Below are positions 26,601 to 36,623 of a stretch of 64,000 bases of DNA, piece by piece. This DNA comes from Acinetobacter boissieri (GTDB taxonomy: Bacteria; Pseudomonadota; Gammaproteobacteria; Pseudomonadales; Moraxellaceae): NCBI RefSeq assembly GCF_900096955.1, contig NZ_FMYL01000010.1:40812-104811 (forward strand). The letters run 5' to 3'. The notes under the pieces were generated by a model. It was not told where the DNA came from and ran no database searches. It worked only from the letters and a program-made list of their open reading frames with translations. Made by a program: the position numbers and the translations under genes. Within the stretch, counting starts at the first letter, position 1; every line of letters starts with the position of its first letter.

Positions 26601-27353
26601 TTACTGTTCAATAACAATGCGGCCATTGAGAGGTTGAATAGGCCGCTGGTTATGATGGTGAGATAATCGTGTTTTGAATATGTCTAATTGTTGATTAGAC
26701 AGGGTTAAAGGTTGTTTGAGTATAATCCAAATCAGACCTTCAGAGCATGGTGGCGTAGTGAGTGAGCCTGAAAAGCGATAATAGCCATGATTCTTAGGAA
26801 TAAACTTTTCTATATTAATATTTTGACTAAATATTTTATCTTCATTTTCTTTTTCAGGTACATTTTTCCATAGTGTATTTAATTCACTATTTTCTTGCCC
26901 GATATTAAACATCACGGCTAATACAGCAAGCTCTCCTTTGTTATTTACATGAACAAAATGCATTTCTAATGGATACTGTTTACCATAAATTTCATTTTCA
27001 CTGGGTGTATGAAAGTGAAATTGTTTTAAAAAGAATTTTTCATGATCTATCTCAATATAGTCATGGTGGTCATCATTTTTTGTATTGATTTGTACTGTAT
27101 GACCGTTAAAAATAATATCGTTAGGTGATGCTTTGTATTGAATATCTAGTTTGTGTTTTGTTGTACTTTTATAAGTCTGTGCAATATTAATGGGCGTTTG
27201 GTTTTTTCCTGTTTCGCAAGTTTTAAATTGCTCGCTCAAACTGCCCCAGTGTTCAGGAGATACATCTTCGTCATATCCCCAATGGGTGGTTTCAGAGGCG
27301 AGCACTGCTGTATTTAAAGTAAAGAAAAAGCAACTGAACAGAAATAATCTCAT
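26601..27353 (-). CDS. Periplasmic alpha-type carbonic anhydrase
   Basis: Catalyses reversible hydration of CO2. The 250-residue protein has an N-terminal signal peptide (ending near VLA-S, about residue 20), then THWGYDEDVSPEHWGSL typical of bacterial alpha enzymes. The zinc ligands are His113 and His115 (FHFHTPSEN) and His132 (EMHFVHV), and the substrate pocket GSLTTPPCSEGLIW is present. Cys46 and the Cys of TPPCSE probably form the usual disulfide. It appears monocistronic. Confidence 0.94.
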   Translation of the reverse strand: MRLFLFSCFFFTLNTAVLASETTHWGYDEDVSPEHWGSLSEQFKTCETGKNQTPINIAQTYKSTTKHKLDIQYKASPNDIIFNGHTVQINTKNDDHHDYIEIDHEKFFLKQFHFHTPSENEIYGKQYPLEMHFVHVNNKGELAVLAVMFNIGQENSELNTLWKNVPEKENEDKIFSQNINIEKFIPKNHGYYRFSGSLTTPPCSEGLIWIILKQPLTLSNQQLDIFKTRLSHHHNQRPIQPLNGRIVIEQ

Positions 27354-27461
27354 TTTATTTTAGCCTGATGGTGTGGTTAAATAACGGTATATTGTGATTT
27401 AAATCACATTTATTTAACTTACGTAGGTAAGCTTAAAATAATCTTAGCTTCGAGATATATA

Positions 27462-27489
27462 ATGTGGGCTAAGCAATCTTAGCCCACAT
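27462..27489 (-). terminator. Strong hairpin at the end of fumarase
   Basis: ATGTGGGCTAAG/CTTAGCCCACAT is a perfect 12-bp stem with a 4-base loop, 3 bp past the fumarase stop. There is no T-run, but stability and place suggest a terminator. Confidence 0.65.
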
Positions 27490-27492
27490 CTG

Positions 27493-29019
27493 TTAGTTTA
27501 CCATCGCATCTATGAGGGTAATTTGGGCAATTTTTTCTTGCCAAATTTTAGGTGAAATCGCATGTATAGAGGTGCCATTCACATCAACCGCTACAGATAC
27601 AGGCATATCTTCAACTACAAATTTATAAATGGCTTCCATGCCTAAGTCTGCAAAAGCAACGACTTCAGCTTGGCGAATGGCTTTAGACACCAAGTAAGCA
27701 GCACCACCTACGGCCATGAGATACGTGGCTTGGTTATCTTTAATGGCGCTAATTGCAAGCGGGCCACGTTCAGCTTTACCAATCATGCCAAACAAGCCTG
27801 TGTTTTCTAAGACTTGACGGGTGAATTTATCCATACGGGTGGCGGTGGTTGGGCCTGCAGGGCCAACGACTTCATTGTTAATAGGATCTACTGGACCCAC
27901 GTAGTAAATAAATTTACCTTTAAGATCTACAGGTAGTGGTTGTTTTTTTTCAATCATTTCAACCAAACGCTTATGGGCAGCATCTCGGCCTGTATACATG
28001 GTGCCACTCAAAAGTAGTGTATCACCCGGTTGCCATGTATTCATTTCTGCTTGGGTGATGGTGTCTAAATTAACATGTTTGGCTTTTGATGATGACCATG
28101 TAATGTCTGGATAGTCACTTAAGCTCGGGGCTTGTATATGTGCAGGGCCTGTGCCATCGAGATGAAAATGCGCATGACGAGTGGCTGCACAGTTTGGAAT
28201 CATGCCTACAGGCTTTCCTGCGGCATGGCATGGGTAGTCTTTAATTTTAATGTCTAGCACTGTGGTCAAGCCACCTAAACCTTGTGCACCAATACCAAGC
28301 GCATTGACCTTTTGAAAAATCTCAATTCTAAGTTCTTCAATTTTATTTTGTGGACCACGTTTGAGTAATTCATGCATATTAATTTCTTCCATGAGTGACT
28401 CTTTGGCCAGCATCATGGCTTTTTCAGCAGTACCACCAATACCAATGCCGAGCATGCCCGGTGGACACCAACCTGCACCCATGTTAGGTACAGTATTGAC
28501 TACCCAATCGACAATAGAGTCTGATGGGTTAAGCATGGCAAGTTTTGATTTGTTTTCTGAGCCACCGCCTTTGGCTGCGACTGTAATATTAACCGTGTTA
28601 CCCGGTACCAACGTGTAGTGAATGACAGCAGGTGTATTGTCTTTGGTATTTTTACGGCCAAAAGCAGGGTCGGCCAGTACTGATGCACGCAAAATATTGC
28701 TATTTTCTAGGTAGCCTTGGCGAACACCCTCATTAATCGCATCATCTAAACTGCCACTGAGTTCGAATTTAACATCTAGTCCAACTTCTACAAAAACATT
28801 CACAATACCTGTGTCTTGGCAGATGGGGCGGTGGCCTTCAGCACACATGCGAGAGTTAATTAAAATTTGAGCAATCGCATCTTTGGCCGCAGGGTTGGCT
28901 TCATGGTCATAGGCACGACTCATGGCCTGTATGAAATCTTTTGGGTGATAGTAAGAAATGAACTGTAGCGCATCTTTGATAGATAGGATCAAGTCTTCTT
29001 GCTTGATAATTGTGGTCAT
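27493..29019 (-). CDS. fumA: Fumarate hydratase, class I (iron-sulfur)
   Basis: Interconverts fumarate and malate in the TCA cycle using a [4Fe-4S] cluster. The 508-residue protein has the alpha-type N-terminal half with Cys67 in GHRPICQDTGIVNVFVEVG, then KGGGSENKSKLAMLNPSD, GWCPPGMLGIGIGGTAEKAM and IPNCAATRHAHFHLDG (the expected further cluster cysteines). The beta-type C-terminal half has LSGTMYTGRDAAHKR and GPTTATRMDKF. It is a single-gene unit. Confidence 0.95.
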   Translation of the reverse strand: MTTIIKQEDLILSIKDALQFISYYHPKDFIQAMSRAYDHEANPAAKDAIAQILINSRMCAEGHRPICQDTGIVNVFVEVGLDVKFELSGSLDDAINEGVRQGYLENSNILRASVLADPAFGRKNTKDNTPAVIHYTLVPGNTVNITVAAKGGGSENKSKLAMLNPSDSIVDWVVNTVPNMGAGWCPPGMLGIGIGGTAEKAMMLAKESLMEEINMHELLKRGPQNKIEELRIEIFQKVNALGIGAQGLGGLTTVLDIKIKDYPCHAAGKPVGMIPNCAATRHAHFHLDGTGPAHIQAPSLSDYPDITWSSSKAKHVNLDTITQAEMNTWQPGDTLLLSGTMYTGRDAAHKRLVEMIEKKQPLPVDLKGKFIYYVGPVDPINNEVVGPAGPTTATRMDKFTRQVLENTGLFGMIGKAERGPLAISAIKDNQATYLMAVGGAAYLVSKAIRQAEVVAFADLGMEAIYKFVVEDMPVSVAVDVNGTSIHAISPKIWQEKIAQITLIDAMVN

Positions 29020-29119
29020 AGCATATTCTCTATTTGCGGGCGTTGGCTAGCAGATAGAATTATATGACAAAATTGTAAGCTTGTATGAGATTACTTAGAT
29101 TTTTAGCAGGTTGAAAAGA

Positions 29120-29149
29120 GCTCGTGCTGATCTAAATATCAACACGAGC
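29120..29149 (-). terminator. Probable terminator of pta
   Basis: GCTCGTG/CACGAGC, extended by an inner TGAT/ATCA, is followed in the minus direction by TCTTTT just past the pta stop. Confidence 0.6.
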
Positions 29150-29154
29150 AGTAC

Positions 29155-31278
29155 TTATGCAGATTTTTCTGCTTGAATGGCGGTGAGAGCAATGGTAAAG
29201 ACAATGTCATCGACCAATGCACCACGTGATAAGTCATTTACAGGCTTGTTGAGCCCTTGTAGCATTGGCCCGACACTAATGACATTGGCCGAACGTTGTA
29301 CAGCTTTATAGGTGGTGTTACCTGTATTTAAGTCAGGGAAAATATAAACGTTGGCTTTTCCTGCCACTTGAGAGTCAGGCGCTTTAGACTTTCCTACACT
29401 TTCTACAGAAGCCGCATCGTATTGTAATGGGCCATCAATGACCAAATCTGGCCGTTTTGCTCGTACAAGTTGTGTGGCTTGCGTAACTTTTTCTACGTCT
29501 GCTCCTGCGCCCGATGAGCCTGTAGAGTAACTGATCATGGCAATACGTGGTTCTATACCAAAGGCTTTGGCTGAGTCGGCAGATTGTATGGCAATTTCAG
29601 CCAATTGCTGGGCACTTGGGTTTGGGTTAATGGCACAGTCACCATACACATAGACTTCATCTGGCAGTAGCATAAAGAATATTGAAGATACTAGCGAATA
29701 TTCTGGTGCAGTTTTAATCAGCTGAAAGGCAGGTCTAACTGTGTTGGCTGTGGTATGTACTGCACCTGAAACGAGGCCGTCGACCTCATCGAGTGCGAGC
29801 ATCATGGTGCCAAGGACCACAGTGTCTTTGAGTTGCTCTTTTGCTTGTGTCAGTACCAATTTACCTTTACGTCGTTCAACCATCGCATCTGCGTAACGGT
29901 CTTTGATTTGATCTGGGTCTATAATTTCAAGATCGGGTGGGAGTTTGAGTTGTCGTGCTTTGACAATATCATATACAGCTTCAGGTTTTGCCAATAGTAC
30001 GCACTGCGCAAGACCTCGTGTTTGACAAATGATGGCTGCTTCAACTGTACGAGGTTCATCGCCTTCGGGCAAAACAATACGCTTTTTATGTGCAATTGAT
30101 TTTTGTACAAGCTCGTAACGAAAAGCTGCAGGCGAAAGACGAGGTTGGTCTTGATGTTGTATATAGGTTTCTAGCCATGTTTGGTCGATATGACTGCCTA
30201 CAAAACGAGAAATTTTTTGCGCACGTTCTATGTCTTGTATAGAAATTTCATAGTTTAAGTGGTTTAAATGCTGTATGACTTCTAACGGATTTAAAGGGGT
30301 ATGTAATACGGGTAAGCCTTGCTCAAGTGCAGATTGACAAAAGTCCATTATAGTTGTTTTTGGTGCTTCTCTTTCGGTAAGGACTAAGCCAGCTAAGGGT
30401 ATGCCATTTTTCGTGGCTATACTGCTGGCTAAAAGTACATCTGTACGTTCACTCGCGCTAATAATGAGTTGTCCTGCAGTAAATTGATTCAATTCAACAT
30501 CAATATATGAGCTAATAAGACGATGACCGAGTACACGGCGTTCTTTTGCTTTGCCTTTATTGAGCCATGTGGCGCTTAGCGCATCGGCAATATCTAAAGT
30601 ACGTGGGACACTCAGTATGTTACTAAATGGCACAAGGCCAATTATTGGAAGGGTAGATGTGCCCACAACTTGGCTATATTTTTGCAGTTGCTGACTCAAT
30701 AGTTGCGTTTCTTTTATGAGTCTTAAACTTGGGTCGAGTGTGACAGGAATATGCGCAGACTGCTCAGTTAAGCCTTTGGTACGCATAAAGAGTACGCCCA
30801 TTACACGGTTGTTTTCTAGGCCACCAAGTGACTTGAGATTTGCTTCAAGATGAAGTGCCGTTTGTTTAGGTGCATTTAGATCGGCTTCACTCACGAATAA
30901 AATCTTGGCATTGAGTGCTTTGGCCAATTGTAAATTAAAGTGCTGGCTTGCATAGCCATCGCTTAAAGGCGGTAGCCCTTCAACCACAACCACATCTCTA
31001 GATTGAGCAATATGGCGATGTAGTCTTACAGTTTCTTCAAGTAATTCGTCTGTTTGATTGGAGGTGATGGCATCAAGCACTTGTTGCTGTTGTAAAGATG
31101 CGACAGGAATATCTTGAAAAAGTTGTTGGTATAGTGCAGACGTTTGGCTGTGTGCTGACTCAAATGACTTTAAAAAACTTGATTTAATACCGTTACAGTC
31201 TAAGGCATAAATTAGGCCCAAACTTGCAGAGGTGAGACCAACACTTTCTTTTGTAGGTATAAGGAGTAAGGTGTTCAT
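29155..31278 (-). CDS. pta: Phosphate acetyltransferase
   Basis: Pta converts acetyl-CoA and phosphate to acetyl phosphate. The 707-residue protein is the long two-part form. The N-terminal region is related to cobyrinic-acid synthase/BioD-type P-loop proteins (LLIPTKESVGLTSASLG), with a DRTGG-like central region. The C-terminal phosphotransacetylase domain from about residue 385 holds RIVLPEGDEPRTVEAA, GAVHTTANTVRPAFQLIKT, ISYSTGSSGAGADVEKV and PMLQGLNKPVNDLSRGA. It lies 35 bp downstream of ackA, with which it forms an operon. Confidence 0.96.
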   Translation of the reverse strand: MNTLLLIPTKESVGLTSASLGLIYALDCNGIKSSFLKSFESAHSQTSALYQQLFQDIPVASLQQQQVLDAITSNQTDELLEETVRLHRHIAQSRDVVVVEGLPPLSDGYASQHFNLQLAKALNAKILFVSEADLNAPKQTALHLEANLKSLGGLENNRVMGVLFMRTKGLTEQSAHIPVTLDPSLRLIKETQLLSQQLQKYSQVVGTSTLPIIGLVPFSNILSVPRTLDIADALSATWLNKGKAKERRVLGHRLISSYIDVELNQFTAGQLIISASERTDVLLASSIATKNGIPLAGLVLTEREAPKTTIMDFCQSALEQGLPVLHTPLNPLEVIQHLNHLNYEISIQDIERAQKISRFVGSHIDQTWLETYIQHQDQPRLSPAAFRYELVQKSIAHKKRIVLPEGDEPRTVEAAIICQTRGLAQCVLLAKPEAVYDIVKARQLKLPPDLEIIDPDQIKDRYADAMVERRKGKLVLTQAKEQLKDTVVLGTMMLALDEVDGLVSGAVHTTANTVRPAFQLIKTAPEYSLVSSIFFMLLPDEVYVYGDCAINPNPSAQQLAEIAIQSADSAKAFGIEPRIAMISYSTGSSGAGADVEKVTQATQLVRAKRPDLVIDGPLQYDAASVESVGKSKAPDSQVAGKANVYIFPDLNTGNTTYKAVQRSANVISVGPMLQGLNKPVNDLSRGALVDDIVFTIALTAIQAEKSA

Positions 31279-31313
31279 GGTTAAGATCCCGACAGTATCA
31301 GTAAGATGATAAA

Positions 31314-32486
31314 TTATAAATGGCGAATGACATGTTGTGTTTCTTGAGCAATACGTCCTTCTTCATCGGTTGGAATCACCCAGATTTGTGGCCCTTTGCC
31401 TTGGTCAATACGTCCTTCTGTGCCACGGGGGAGTGATTTGTTCTGTTCTAAATCGAGTGAAAAACCAAAGTGTGGTAGGTATGCCATAGTTTTCTCTCGG
31501 ACATATGCTGAATTTTCACCAATACCGCCTGTAAAGACTAAACCATGAATTTGAGGTAAACCACAGCTAATGGCGGCCAATGATTTGGCTAAGCGGTATG
31601 CAAAAACTTCAATAGCTAATGTTGCATCGGCATGGCCTTGTTCAGAGGCTTCAACCAAAGTACGCATGTCATTTGAGAGGTTAGATAGCCCCAACAAGCC
31701 ACTTTCACTATTGAGCATTTTATCAATGCGTTCCAAGCTCCAGCCTAAGTTGTTGGCAAGAAATTGGTGTAGGCTTGGGTCGACATCGCCACTGCGTGTG
31801 CCCATTACAATGCCTTCAAGTGGGGTGAGTCCCATAGAGGTATCTACACTTTTACCATTCCAAACCGCACAGGTGGAGCTACCGTTACCAAGGTGTGCGG
31901 TAAGCCAACCGCCGTGTTTAATTGCCCCTGCCAATTGCGATGCACGTTCTGAAACATAGGCATGGCTAGTACCATGAAAGCCGTAACGGCGTACATTGTG
32001 TTCGCTAAATAAAAATTTAGGCAATGCATAGCGGTAGGCATGTGCTGGCATGGTTTGATGAAATGCAGTATCAAATACCGCCACTTGAGGCAATTCTGGA
32101 AATAGGCGCATGGTGGCTTCAATACCAATCAGATGCGCTGGGTTGTGTAGTGGTGCAAGTGGCGTTGCCTGACGAATAGATTGAATAATTTCTGGTGTGA
32201 GCAGTTCGGCTTTAGTGAGTGTACCGCCGTGAACAACACGGTGGCCAATGGCTGTGGGTTGATGTTGTGAAAGGCGTTGTAATAAGACTTCAAGTGCTTG
32301 TTCGTGGTCTGCATAAGGAAGGCTAAGGTCAAGTGGCTGTTCACCAAAGGTCATGCCCCGAATTCGTGCATGTTCTGAGCCTAAGTTTTCAGCAAGGCCA
32401 GAAATGCGCGTGTCGAGTTGGTCTGAAATGAGCGCATATTTAATGGATGATGAACCGCAGTTGATGATTAATGTAGATGTTGACAC
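31314..32486 (-). CDS. ackA: Acetate kinase
   Basis: AckA makes acetate and ATP from acetyl phosphate. The best start is GTG at 32484-32486, 8 bases after AAGGA, giving 390 residues beginning with [18 protein letters not shown], the ASKHA phosphate-binding signature. Further motifs are [31 protein letters not shown] and [19 protein letters not shown], all conserved in acetate kinase. It is first in the ackA-pta operon. Confidence 0.96.
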   Translation of the reverse strand: MSTSTLIINCGSSSIKYALISDQLDTRISGLAENLGSEHARIRGMTFGEQPLDLSLPYADHEQALEVLLQRLSQHQPTAIGHRVVHGGTLTKAELLTPEIIQSIRQATPLAPLHNPAHLIGIEATMRLFPELPQVAVFDTAFHQTMPAHAYRYALPKFLFSEHNVRRYGFHGTSHAYVSERASQLAGAIKHGGWLTAHLGNGSSTCAVWNGKSVDTSMGLTPLEGIVMGTRSGDVDPSLHQFLANNLGWSLERIDKMLNSESGLLGLSNLSNDMRTLVEASEQGHADATLAIEVFAYRLAKSLAAISCGLPQIHGLVFTGGIGENSAYVREKTMAYLPHFGFSLDLEQNKSLPRGTEGRIDQGKGPQIWVIPTDEEGRIAQETQHVIRHL

Positions 32487-32675
32487 GTCATATTTCCTTA
32501 TTTGAGCCAATGTTACTTCACATTAAGCAAATTTATAGGCCAATAATGCCTAACCCTAGTATTGCTTATCTTATGACTTTAACAGTATGTTTATGAAATG
32601 GGAATCGGTTTTTCATGTGTGATATATTCAGCGATGAGCATGTATTCTTTGAATTTTTTATGTGCTTTAAAATAA

Positions 32676-32709
32676 AAAAAGCATACCGAATAAGGGTGGT
32701 ATGCTTTTT
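32676..32709 (-). terminator. Terminator of proA
   Basis: AAAAAGCATACC/GGTATGCTTTTT with a 10-base loop, followed by T- and A-rich DNA, lies just past the proA stop. Confidence 0.85.
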
Positions 32710-32729
32710 AAAAGTATTGAGTTTTTAAA

Positions 32730-33995
32730 CTATTGACGAATTTCGCCGTGTCCAAAGACAATCCATTTTTGTGAAGTGAGACCTTCTAAACCAACAGGGC
32801 CACGAGCATGAATTTTGTCGGTTGAAATACCAATTTCAGCCCCTAAACCGTATTCAAAACCATCAGCAAAGCGTGTAGATGCATTGATGATGACTGAGCT
32901 TGAGTCTACACAGGCTAAAAACCTCTGCACTTTAGAGAAGTTTTCTGTCACGATTGCATCAGTATGGTGCGAGCCATAATGGTTAATGTGTTGAATGGCA
33001 TGATTCATATCGTCAACCACTTTAATGGCTAAGATTGGTGCAAGGTATTCAGTTCCCCAATCTTCTTCGGTGGCAGCAATGACATTTTGGCCTAAAATTG
33101 CTTGGGTTTTTTCACAGCCACGTAGTTCAACCTGCTTTTCTAAATAGTACGGTGCAACTTTTGGCAAAAATGTAGCTGCAATGGCTTGGTCAACCAAGAG
33201 TGTTTCCATAGCATTACATACGCCGTAGCGGTGTGTTTTGGCATTCACAGCAATTGGGAGTGCTTTAGTAAAGTCAGCTTCTGCATCTACAAAAACGTGG
33301 CAGTTGCCATCTAAGTGTTTGATCACAGGAATACGTGCATCATTGCTAATGCGCTGAATGAGTCCTTTACCCCCACGTGGAATAATGACATCTACATAGT
33401 CGGTGAGGGTAATCAGCTCACCCACAGCCGCACGGTCAGTTGTTGCAACGACTTGTACTGCGGCTGCTGGAAAGTCGATCTGTTGCAATGCGGTTTGAAT
33501 GGCTTGTGCTAAGGCTTGATTTGAGGCGAGAGCTTCTGAGCCACCACGTAAAATAATGGCATTCCCAGATTTAAGTGCGAGAGAGGCTGCCTCTAGTGTG
33601 ACATTCGGGCGAGACTCATAAATCATACCCACTACGCCTAAAGGCACACGCATTTTACCCAGCTGTATACCACTTGGGCGGTATGACATATCAGTAATTT
33701 CACCGATTGGGTCTTTGAGGCCAATAACATCTTTTAAGCCTTGTAGCATGCCATCAAAACGTGCAGCGTTGAGTTCTAAACGGTCAAGTAACGCGGCATC
33801 GAGTTGATTGGCTCGACCATTGTTCATATCTACTGCATTGGCTGCTAATATTTGATCTTTTTGTGCAATCAGTGCTTCATGTATGGCAAGTAATGCATCA
33901 TTTTTAGTTTTAGTAGAGGCTGCTGCTAAAAATTGTGCAGCAGCTTTGGCATGTTTGCCAAGGGTCTGCATATAGTCTTGAATAGAGGATTGCAT
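32730..33995 (-). CDS. proA: Gamma-glutamyl phosphate reductase (glutamate-5-semialdehyde dehydrogenase)
   Basis: ProA reduces gamma-glutamyl phosphate with NADPH in proline synthesis. The 421-residue protein has the family's [35 protein letters not shown] and [10 protein letters not shown] motifs. The catalytic Cys is in [15 protein letters not shown] (near residue 270), and a C-terminal region contains [16 protein letters not shown]. It appears to be a single-gene unit between the methionine-type importer and ackA. Confidence 0.96.
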   Translation of the reverse strand: MQSSIQDYMQTLGKHAKAAAQFLAAASTKTKNDALLAIHEALIAQKDQILAANAVDMNNGRANQLDAALLDRLELNAARFDGMLQGLKDVIGLKDPIGEITDMSYRPSGIQLGKMRVPLGVVGMIYESRPNVTLEAASLALKSGNAIILRGGSEALASNQALAQAIQTALQQIDFPAAAVQVVATTDRAAVGELITLTDYVDVIIPRGGKGLIQRISNDARIPVIKHLDGNCHVFVDAEADFTKALPIAVNAKTHRYGVCNAMETLLVDQAIAATFLPKVAPYYLEKQVELRGCEKTQAILGQNVIAATEEDWGTEYLAPILAIKVVDDMNHAIQHINHYGSHHTDAIVTENFSKVQRFLACVDSSSVIINASTRFADGFEYGLGAEIGISTDKIHARGPVGLEGLTSQKWIVFGHGEIRQ

Positions 33996-34036
33996 ATATA
34001 AAAATTGTAGTTGCTAGAATTAATTAAATATTAACA

Positions 34037-34067
34037 GCCTGATCATTGAAATAAAATCGAATCAGGC
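34037..34067 (-). terminator. Hairpin downstream of the ABC importer genes
   Basis: GCCTGAT/ATCAGGC with a 17-base loop lies 40 bp after the metI-type stop. No T-run, so it is a weak terminator candidate for the leftward sulfur operon. Confidence 0.4.
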
Positions 34068-34106
34068 GAGGTAATCTAAGTAATTTTACGTGAAAGTAGA
34101 AAATTT

Positions 34107-34766
34107 TTATAAAGCACGTTTATTGAGTTGCTGTGATAACTGATCGCCCAAGTATTGAATGAGCATAACCAAGACAACCAATACAATAATTACAGCCACC
34201 ATAATGTGTACGTCAAAGCGTTGATAGCCATAGCGGTAAGCCACATCGCCTAAGCCACCTGCACCAATTGCCCCAGCAATTGCAGACGAGTTAATCATGG
34301 TGACTACAGTCACTGTAAATCCAGCCACAATTCCAGAGAGGGCTTCTGGTAAAAGGACATGCCAAATAATTTGTCGCCGATTACACCCAATGGCTTGAGC
34401 CGCTTCTATTAAGCCAAAATCGACCTCTTTTAAACTCACTTCTGCAATACGTGCAAAAAATGGCGTTGCTGCCAGCGTGAGTGGAACAGTAGCTGCCCAA
34501 AGGCCATAGCTTGTGCCAACAATCCAGCGGGTAATGGGAATTAGCGCGACCATTAAAATTAAAAAAGGAATGGATCGGGTAATATTTACAATGGTACCAA
34601 GGATAGTATTGATTGTTTTTGATGGATAAATGCCACGTTGGTCGGTACATACCAAAGCTAAAGCTAAGGGTAGTCCTAAACAAAAGGCCAATAGCGCAGA
34701 CCCCCCCACCATGACCAAGGTATCTAGTGTGCCTGTAAGCAGTAAATCAAATAATTGATTCGACAT
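34107..34766 (-). CDS. metI: MetI-type ABC transporter permease
   Basis: Inner-membrane permease of the MetNIQ (D-/L-methionine) family. The 219-residue protein has five or six membrane segments and the ABC-permease EAA loop (SLKEVDFGLIEAAQAIGCNR), followed by ALSGIVAGFTVTVV and GAGGLGDVAYRYGY, typical of MetI. The start is the ATG 7 bases after AAGGAG; the ATG two codons earlier is too close to it. It overlaps the metN-type gene by 20 bp. The neighbours are organosulfur oxidising enzymes, so its cargo may be another sulfur compound. A run of seven G occurs near codon 20. Confidence 0.9.
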   Translation of the reverse strand: MSNQLFDLLLTGTLDTLVMVGGSALLAFCLGLPLALALVCTDQRGIYPSKTINTILGTIVNITRSIPFLILMVALIPITRWIVGTSYGLWAATVPLTLAATPFFARIAEVSLKEVDFGLIEAAQAIGCNRRQIIWHVLLPEALSGIVAGFTVTVVTMINSSAIAGAIGAGGLGDVAYRYGYQRFDVHIMVAVIIVLVVLVMLIQYLGDQLSQQLNKRAL

Positions 34767-35793
34767 AGCCATGCTCCTTGATGTGTAAAGAACTCAAGCT
34801 GTTTTGTTGTGTAATCTGCGGTGTAGAAGGTTGAATGGGGTAGGCAATAAGTAGTTGCCCGACATGATGCTGTTGAATTTGATCGACCTGACTGTGTAGC
34901 AAAACTGCAGAAGGAAATGGACGAAGCAATGTTTGTATATCAAATAATTGATTTTTGGCATGTGCATATTGAATGCTGAGCGCATGATAGCGATGCTGTG
35001 CTGCACGTGTAGTTGACAGTGCTGAATGAAAATGAGGAATATTTCGCTGTAATAAATCTTGTGTAATTTGGTGTTGTGGTGACGAAAATACCTGCCAAAC
35101 TTGACCTTGCTCTATAATTTCTCCTGCATCAATCACCACGACTTCATGACAAATTTGTTTAATGACTTGCATTTCATGGGTGATTAATACAATGGTAATA
35201 CCCAACGTTTGATTAATTTGTTGAAGTAGTTGCAGAATGGTTTGCGTACTTTCAGGGTCTAAGGCAGATGTGGCTTCATCACACAGTAAAATTTCTGGGT
35301 TATGAATGAGTGCACGAGCAATGCCAACCCGCTGCTTTTGACCGCCTGACAGTTGTGATGGGTAATGTTGTGCTTTGCTTTCGAGCCCAACCAAAGTCAT
35401 GAGTTTTTCAACTTGCTGTTTTATTTTGTCAGCAGAATAGCCCGCCACTTTTAGAGGGAGGGCAATATTTTCCCACACTGTTTTTGTAGACAGTAAATTG
35501 AAGTGTTGAAAAATCATGCCAATACGTTGTCTCAGCTGAATCAGTTGTGCATGGCTAAGCTCTGACAGCGCGTGTTCTAATACATACACCTCTCCGCTAC
35601 TCATCGACTCTAGGCCATTGAGCGTACGTAAAAGGGATGATTTTCCTGCACCACTACGACCGATAATGCCACAAATAGAACCCTTTTTAATATTGAGGTG
35701 AATGTCTTTGAGGGCATGCATTTTTTCATGCGAGTTTTGCCCAGTATAGTATTTATTTAAATGCTGTATTGAAATATGCAGATGATCTGTCAT
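34747..35793 (-). CDS. metN: MetN-type ABC transporter ATPase
   Basis: ATPase that drives the importer. The start is ATG at 35791-35793, 2 bp after the stop of the binding-protein gene, giving 348 residues. Walker A is GRSGAGKSSLL (about 42-52), the signature is LSGGQKQRVGIARAL, and Walker B is ILLCDEATSALDPEST. A C-terminal region from about residue 265 has LLHSQVDQIQQHHVGQLLIAYP, the NIL ligand-sensing domain that in MetN binds methionine and inhibits transport. Ligand sensing here may match whatever sulfur compound is imported. Confidence 0.92.
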   Translation of the reverse strand: MTDHLHISIQHLNKYYTGQNSHEKMHALKDIHLNIKKGSICGIIGRSGAGKSSLLRTLNGLESMSSGEVYVLEHALSELSHAQLIQLRQRIGMIFQHFNLLSTKTVWENIALPLKVAGYSADKIKQQVEKLMTLVGLESKAQHYPSQLSGGQKQRVGIARALIHNPEILLCDEATSALDPESTQTILQLLQQINQTLGITIVLITHEMQVIKQICHEVVVIDAGEIIEQGQVWQVFSSPQHQITQDLLQRNIPHFHSALSTTRAAQHRYHALSIQYAHAKNQLFDIQTLLRPFPSAVLLHSQVDQIQQHHVGQLLIAYPIQPSTPQITQQNSLSSLHIKEHGYVESII

Positions 35794-35795
35794 TG

Positions 35796-36623
35796 TTACC
35801 ACCCCGGATACCATAAAGGTGCGCCAATTTCACGATTTAAAGCCGCTTTCACTTCAGGTGAGTGTTGATAGATTTCGACAAATTTTTGTAGTTGATCATT
35901 CTTATCTTCATAATTGTTTCGGACTGCAAACACAATGCCATACAGTTTATCTGCATTTTTATTCAGTAATAGTGCATGTTCTGGATCAATGGTTTTGGCC
36001 AGTTTTAAGTAGTGTGGATAACTAAAAACGAGGTCGACATCATCGACTGCACGTGCCGTTTGAGGGCCTTCCATTTCTACGAATTGTAAGTTTTTAGGGT
36101 TGTTTGCAATGTCTTGTAATGTAGAAAAAGGATTGCTGGGCTCTTTTAGGGTAATTAATTGTGCTTCTTGCAATAAGAGTAAAGCACGACCTTCATTGAC
36201 AGGGTCATTGGGTACGGCAACACGGGCTTTATTGGGAAGGTCATCTAGGTGTTGATATTTTTTAGAATAGAGCCCCACGCGAGAGGCAGCACCCACAGCA
36301 AACACTTTCAATTGGTAATGGCCTTCTTTAATTGCATTGTCTAAAAAAGGTCTGTGTTGGAAAAAGTTGGCATCTATGTCGCCGTGATCTAAAGCAATGT
36401 TGGGCATTTTCCAGTCGGAAAATTCAACCAACTTCACATGGATCCCTTGTTTTTGCGCTTCTGTAGCCGCAACATTTAAGACCGATGTAAAGGCAGGTGT
36501 TGTGCCAATAACCAATTCATGGCTTTGGGTTTGACGTTGTTTATTCCAAACAAATAAGCCTGCAATAATAATGATTGCAATAGCGACCCCTGTAAGTATT
36601 TTTTTATTTGATATATGAATCAC
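35796..36623 (-). CDS. metQ: MetQ/NlpA-type substrate-binding protein, membrane-anchored
   Basis: Binding protein of a MetNIQ-type importer. The 275-residue protein has a hydrophobic N-terminal anchor (ILTGVAIAIIIIAGLFVW) with no lipobox cysteine, unlike usual MetQ lipoproteins. It then has LVIGTTPAFTSVLN, DWKMPNIALDHGDIDANFFQHRPFLD and VAVPNDPVNEGRALLLLQ, which match the NlpA family. It begins with GTG and overlaps the monooxygenase gene upstream by 20 bp, so translation is probably coupled. Its place among desulfurising enzymes makes a non-methionine ligand plausible. Confidence 0.85.
   Translation of the reverse strand: MIHISNKKILTGVAIAIIIIAGLFVWNKQRQTQSHELVIGTTPAFTSVLNVAATEAQKQGIHVKLVEFSDWKMPNIALDHGDIDANFFQHRPFLDNAIKEGHYQLKVFAVGAASRVGLYSKKYQHLDDLPNKARVAVPNDPVNEGRALLLLQEAQLITLKEPSNPFSTLQDIANNPKNLQFVEMEGPQTARAVDDVDLVFSYPHYLKLAKTIDPEHALLLNKNADKLYGIVFAVRNNYEDKNDQLQKFVEIYQHSPEVKAALNREIGAPLWYPGW

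Noticed and set aside
31570..31959. 129-codon plus-strand ORF
   Set aside because: It lies antisense within acetate kinase, whose conserved motifs cover the region; the composition is that of a shadow frame.
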